From NCBI GenBank assembly GCA_963784885.1, contig CAWATA010000002.1, positions 372,001 through 436,000 of the forward strand: DNA of 64,000 nucleotides, given 5' to 3'. Each line of letters opens with the position of its first letter. Positions within the stretch are counted from its first letter, which is position 1. Positions 60,808 through 64,000 of the stretch are shown here, one piece after another. The position numbers and the translations under genes were made by a program. This stretch comes from RHKX01 sp963784885. Lineage in GTDB: Bacteria > Actinomycetota > Thermoleophilia > Solirubrobacterales > 70-9. The notes under the pieces are model-generated. The model saw only the letters and a program-made list of their open reading frames with translations. It did not search any database and was not told the origin of the DNA.

Positions 60808-61490
60808 TGGCCGAGCGCCCGGCGATGCCATCCGGCCGCAGGGTCGCTCCGTCGATCCTCTCTGCCGACTTCGCCCGCCTCGGGGAGCAGGTCGACGAGG
60901 TGCTCGCGGCCGGCGCGAAGGTCGTTCACGTCGACGTCATGGACGGCGACTTCGTCCCGCCGATCACGATCGGGCCGCTGATCGTCGGTGCGGTCGCCGA
61001 TCGCATCCATGCGGCCGGTGCCTTCGTCGACTGCCACCTGATGATCGAGCGGCCCGAGTCGCAGGTCTCCGAGTTCGCCCGCGCCGGCGCCGACTCGATC
61101 ACCTTCCACGCCGAGGCGACCCCGCACCTGAACCGCGTCGCTCACGCGATCCACGAGGCTGGCTGCAACGCCGGCGTCGCGATCAACCCCGGCACCCCCG
61201 TCGCGGCGCTGGAGTCGATCGCCGCCGACTGCGACCTGCTGCTCTGCATGAGCGTCAACCCCGGCTGGGGCGGCCAGCCCTTCATTCCCGGGTCGCTCGG
61301 CAAGCTCGAGGCGCTCCGGGCCCTCGCCCCCGGCGCGGTGATCGAGGTCGACGGCGGAATCGATCCCGGGACCGGACCCGGCGCCGCGGCGGCCGGCACC
61401 GACTGGTTCGTCGCCGGCTCGGCGATCTTCGGCAGGCCCGACGCCGCGGCCGCCTACGCGGAGATCGCCGTCGCGGTCGGCGCCGAGTAG
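60807..61490 (+). CDS. rpe: Ribulose-phosphate 3-epimerase
   Basis: A 227-aa TIM-barrel enzyme interconverting ribulose-5-phosphate and xylulose-5-phosphate. Motifs: APSILSADFARLGEQ, HVDVMDGDFVPPITIGP (metal/catalytic Asp), DCHLMIERPE, SVNPGWGGQPFIPG and EVDGGIDPG. Conserved across the pentose phosphate pathway. Overlaps the zinc-ribbon gene; the riboflavin gene ribD, which needs ribulose-5-phosphate, follows at 63.5 kb. Confidence 0.95.
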   Translation: MAERPAMPSGRRVAPSILSADFARLGEQVDEVLAAGAKVVHVDVMDGDFVPPITIGPLIVGAVADRIHAAGAFVDCHLMIERPESQVSEFARAGADSITFHAEATPHLNRVAHAIHEAGCNAGVAINPGTPVAALESIAADCDLLLCMSVNPGWGGQPFIPGSLGKLEALRALAPGAVIEVDGGIDPGTGPGAAAAGTDWFVAGSAIFGRPDAAAAYAEIAVAVGAE

Positions 61491-61502
61491 GCGGCGGTCC
61501 GC

Positions 61503-63302
61503 CTACCCCAGAGCCGGCGCGTCGATCGCGCCGATCGCCTCCTGCAGCCAGGCCCGGTCCTGGGGCGACGTCTCGGCCCGCTCAGCCCGCTCCGCACACC
61601 ACCGGGTCATGTTGCGGCGGCCGCCGACGACCATCAGGTCCGGCCCGGTGACCGCGAAGCGCCCATCGACGAGGGCGACGATGGCAGCCGGCACGTCCGA
61701 TCGCGTCCGCAGCGTGACGGCGACGGCGACGCCGTCGACCGTCTCCGGGTTGCCGGTGTCGCCGTCGCTCGGACGTGTCGGCCGGACCGAGAAGATGGCG
61801 GGTGATCCGCGGACTCCGATCGGCAGCCTCGGCACGCCCTTGATCGGGCCGCCGCGCCAGGTCCCGAGCAGCCGGGTGATCTCGTTCCGGGTTTCGCGGC
61901 GGACGAGGATGTGAAGCTCGTCGCCCGCTTCGACGACGGTCGAGCCGCGGGGTAGGAGCGCCTGCTCCGCGCGAACGATCAGGTTGATCAGCGCCTCGCG
62001 AGGCAGGCCGAGCTCCTTGATCATCCGGCCGACGGCGGCGTCACCCGGCTCGACCCGGAACGCGAGCACGTCGCCGCCGAGCTCCTGGATCATTCCCGTC
62101 TCGACGACGGGGCGGGGGAGGGCGGCTTCGCCGGTCGTCAGCCCGAGTCGCCGCGCCAGCGGCTCGAAGGTGAAGCCCTGCAGCAGGGTCGAGATCACGA
62201 CCACGAAGAAGATCGCGTTGAAGAGCAGCTCGCTGCCTTCGATCCCGGCGATCACCGGGAACGTCGCCAGCCAGATCGGCACCGCCCCCCGCAGCCCCGC
62301 CCAGCTCAGCATCGCCCGCTCGCGGAACCTGAACGAGTCGACCTGGCTCGCGATCAGGGTCGCGATCGGCCGGGCGACGAAGATCAGAAACAGCGCGAGC
62401 GCCGTCCCCTGCCAGGCGACGTCGACCAGGCCGCTCGGGAAGACGAGCAGACCGAGCAGGAAGAACAGCGAAATCTGTGCCACCCAGCTCAGGCCCTGAT
62501 GGAAGGCGGTCACGGTGCGCCGGGCTGGAACGATCCCGGTGCCGAGCGCGAGCCCGGTCAGGTAGACGGCGAGGAAGCCGGAGCCGTGGCCGACGTCGGC
62601 GAGCCCGAACGCGAGCGCTGCGGCCGCCATCGAGGCGACCGGGTAGAGGCCGGGGGTCGGGTAGTCGAGCCGCATGAACGCCCAGCGAGCCGCGTAGCCG
62701 ACGACGACTCCGACCACGGCGCCGATCAGCAGCTCGCCGGCGAAGTCGACCGCCATGTCGGTGATCCCGAAGCCGGGCTCCTCGATCCAGGCGATGAATC
62801 CGGTCACGAGGAGGACGGCGACGGGGTCGTTGAGGCCCGACTCGCCCTCGAGCGCTCGGGCGAGTCGGCGGCGCAGGGTAGAGCCGCGGAGCACGGCGAA
62901 GATCGCCGCCGAGTCGGTCGCGGCGATGGCGGAGCCGACGATCAGCGCCTCGAGGGTCCCGAGATCGAACAGCCACGCCGCCGCGAGGGCACCGAGGACG
63001 GCGGTCAGCACCGTGCCGACGACGGCCAGCGACAGCGCCGTCCGCAGGACCGGGCGGATCTCCTGCCAGCCGGCGGTCAGGCCGCCCTCGAAGAGGATCA
63101 GCACGAGGCCGATAGTGCCGAGCGTCCTGGTCAGCTCGACGTCGTCGAACTCGACGCCACCCGGCCCCTCGCTGCCGACGAGCATTCCGAGCCCGAGAAA
63201 GAGGATCAGCCCAGGGACCCGGACGCGGTCGGCGACCATCGCGGCGGCGATTCCGGCGCCGAGCAGGAGGCCGCCGATCAGGATCAGCTCGGCGTCGGAC
63301 AA
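61503..63302 (-). CDS. CPA1-family potassium/proton antiporter (NhaP2/CvrA-like)
   Basis: A 599-aa protein. Residues ~1-385 are about twelve membrane segments with a sodium/hydrogen-exchanger core: GSAIAATDSAAIFAVLRG, EGESGLNDPVAVLLVTG (conserved Asn-Asp pair) and SWAGLRGAVPIWLA. A RCK/TrkA-C cytoplasmic domain (~395-470, GDVLAFRVEPGDAAVGRMIK) and a CorC_HlyC-like C-terminal region follow. TTG start with GGAG 6 nt upstream; AGGATA on the plus strand gives a -10 TATCCT about 34 nt before it. Confidence 0.9.
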   Translation of the reverse strand: MSDAELILIGGLLLGAGIAAAMVADRVRVPGLILFLGLGMLVGSEGPGGVEFDDVELTRTLGTIGLVLILFEGGLTAGWQEIRPVLRTALSLAVVGTVLTAVLGALAAAWLFDLGTLEALIVGSAIAATDSAAIFAVLRGSTLRRRLARALEGESGLNDPVAVLLVTGFIAWIEEPGFGITDMAVDFAGELLIGAVVGVVVGYAARWAFMRLDYPTPGLYPVASMAAAALAFGLADVGHGSGFLAVYLTGLALGTGIVPARRTVTAFHQGLSWVAQISLFFLLGLLVFPSGLVDVAWQGTALALFLIFVARPIATLIASQVDSFRFRERAMLSWAGLRGAVPIWLATFPVIAGIEGSELLFNAIFFVVVISTLLQGFTFEPLARRLGLTTGEAALPRPVVETGMIQELGGDVLAFRVEPGDAAVGRMIKELGLPREALINLIVRAEQALLPRGSTVVEAGDELHILVRRETRNEITRLLGTWRGGPIKGVPRLPIGVRGSPAIFSVRPTRPSDGDTGNPETVDGVAVAVTLRTRSDVPAAIVALVDGRFAVTGPDLMVVGGRRNMTRWCAERAERAETSPQDRAWLQEAIGAIDAPALG

Positions 63303-63374
63303 AGTCGCTCCTGGCGTTCGGGGGCGGCGGGAGGCAGGATAGTTGCCGCATCTGCGGATCCCGCGAATCGGCCC

Positions 63375-63402
63375 TTGAGATCGGCGTCCCGGGCGCTACC
63401 AT
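63375..63402 (+). promoter_or_regulatory. ribD promoter TTGAGA-16-TACCAT
   Basis: TTGAGA (63375-63380) and TACCAT (63397-63402) are 16 bp apart. The expected start is near 63409, inside the palindrome that follows. Confidence 0.5.
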
Positions 63403-63407
63403 CCAAG

Positions 63408-63423
63408 TTGACTGACTAGTCAA
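63408..63423. promoter_or_regulatory. TTGACT-N4-AGTCAA operator-like palindrome
   Basis: A 6+4+6 inverted repeat at the predicted ribD transcription start, with a self-complementary GACTAGTC inside. Typical of TetR-family sites (inference). It is strikingly AT-rich for this genome. Confidence 0.55.
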
Positions 63424-63460
63424 TCAACTGCCGGAAACGGCGCGGGGAGGCCCCCGAAGC

Positions 63461-64000
63461 GTGAATTCCAACGTCTCCACCGAGCAGCAGCAGCCGATGC
63501 GCCGCGCGCTCGAGCTGGCGGCGGGCGGCCGCGGCCGGGTCAGCCCCAACCCCCTCGTCGGGGCGGTGGTCGTCGACCACGCCGGCCGCGTGCTCGGTGA
63601 GGGCTTTCACGCGCGTCTCGGCGGACCGCACGCGGAGGTCGCCGCCATCGAGGCTGCTCGGGCGGCGGGAGCGAACCTCGCCGGCGCGACGATCCACGTG
63701 ACACTCGAGCCGTGCGCTCATCACGGTCGCCAGCCACCATGCACCGACGCCATCCTCGCGGCGGGGATCGCTCGCGTGGTGATCGCATCCGACGACCCGA
63801 GCGCGAAGGCGAGCGGCCGCGGCCCCGGGATCCTCCGCGACGGCGGCGTCGAGGTCGAGTGGTCCGACGGCGGGGACGCGGCGGCGGCACGGCTCCTGAA
63901 CCAGCCCTTCCGCAAGCACGCACGCACCGGACGCCCGCTCGTCGTCCTCAAGTCGGCTCTGACCCTCGATGGCCGCACGGCGACCGGGGCGGGCGACTCG
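63461..64000 (+). CDS. ribD: Riboflavin biosynthesis deaminase/reductase RibD (3' partial)
   Basis: 180 residues before the window ends. The N-terminal deaminase domain has HAEVAAIEAA and TLEPCAHHGRQPPCTDAI, the zinc-binding His/Cys/Cys set and catalytic Glu. SPNPLVGAVVV is the usual opening. The reductase domain begins RPLVVLKSALTLDGRTATG at the edge. GTG 63461 is used; ATG 63497 is an alternative. RibD performs the second and third steps of riboflavin synthesis. No FMN riboswitch is visible in the short leader. Confidence 0.94.
   Translation, partial: MNSNVSTEQQQPMRRALELAAGGRGRVSPNPLVGAVVVDHAGRVLGEGFHARLGGPHAEVAAIEAARAAGANLAGATIHVTLEPCAHHGRQPPCTDAILAAGIARVVIASDDPSAKASGRGPGILRDGGVEVEWSDGGDAAAARLLNQPFRKHARTGRPLVVLKSALTLDGRTATGAGDS

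Noticed and set aside
63424..63460. FMN riboswitch before ribD
   Set aside because: The leader is too short and lacks the conserved RFN core.

Overview
The window is a 64 kb piece of a GC-rich (roughly 70%) bacterial chromosome made almost entirely of housekeeping genes. The mraZ-rsmH-ftsL-ftsI-murE-murF-mraY-murD-ftsW-murG-murC-murB-ftsQ-ftsZ order, the absence of ftsA, a chorismate mutase/DAHP synthase/TyrA/AroA cluster, prokaryotic Ku with a stand-alone LigD-type polymerase, and frequent GTG/TTG starts point to Actinomycetota. The overall flavour suggests Thermoleophilia (Solirubrobacterales-like). That placement is inference from gene content, not from a marker search. I see no insertion sequence, prophage, CRISPR array, tRNA or rRNA.

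Layout. 1-6.4 kb: a 5'-cut fusion of an ECF-type S component with terpene-cyclase-like repeats, glpD, a very divergent Rho, an NfeD-like protein, a conserved hypothetical and a DUF192 protein. 6.4-13.6 kb: an MFS exporter, then a tightly overlapping six-gene unit (response regulator, small histidine kinase, CpaB-like, CpaF, TadB, TadC), then a membrane protein on the other strand. 13.6-30.1 kb: the complete division and cell-wall (dcw) cluster. 30.1-36.0 kb: an esterase and the four glycine cleavage genes (gcvT, gcvH, gcvPA, gcvPB). 36.0-41.4 kb: LigD-type polymerase and Ku (end joining), two DJ-1/PfpI-domain proteins (one fused to AraC), trpS and an AlkD-like glycosylase. 41.5-49.0 kb: scpA-scpB-ACT-rluB-aroH-hisC, then a predicted aromatic leader peptide followed by aroF-tyrA-aroA. 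49.0-54.7 kb: a small membrane protein, cmk, der, a DUF3352 protein and metK. 54.8-61.5 kb: a bPH2 protein and priA-def-fmt-rsmB-zinc ribbon-rpe. 61.5-64 kb: a CPA1-type antiporter and the start of ribD.

Most neighbouring co-directional genes share ATGA, GTGA or TTGA stop/start overlaps and so look translationally coupled. By contrast, at least eleven genes that begin a transcription unit have a TAnnnT box ending only 6-7 nt before the start codon. This strongly suggests that leaderless mRNAs are common here. A minority (gcvH, aroF, metK, ftsZ, the antiporter) have purine-rich Shine-Dalgarno sequences.

The most interesting non-coding signals are: GTGGG repeats at 10-bp period over the mraZ promoter (an MraZ operator); a perfect 10+1+10 palindrome just upstream of a near-consensus ftsZ promoter, with a hairpin at the expected +1; a short reading frame ending in F-Y-W-F residues plus competing hairpins before DAHP synthase (an attenuator candidate); and a palindrome at the ribD promoter. 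The most interesting protein is the Rho paralogue, which has lost the Walker A lysine, the Q-loop and the aligned arginine finger. No wholly new defence or metabolic system is evident; the novelty here lies in regulation and in several unusual domain combinations.
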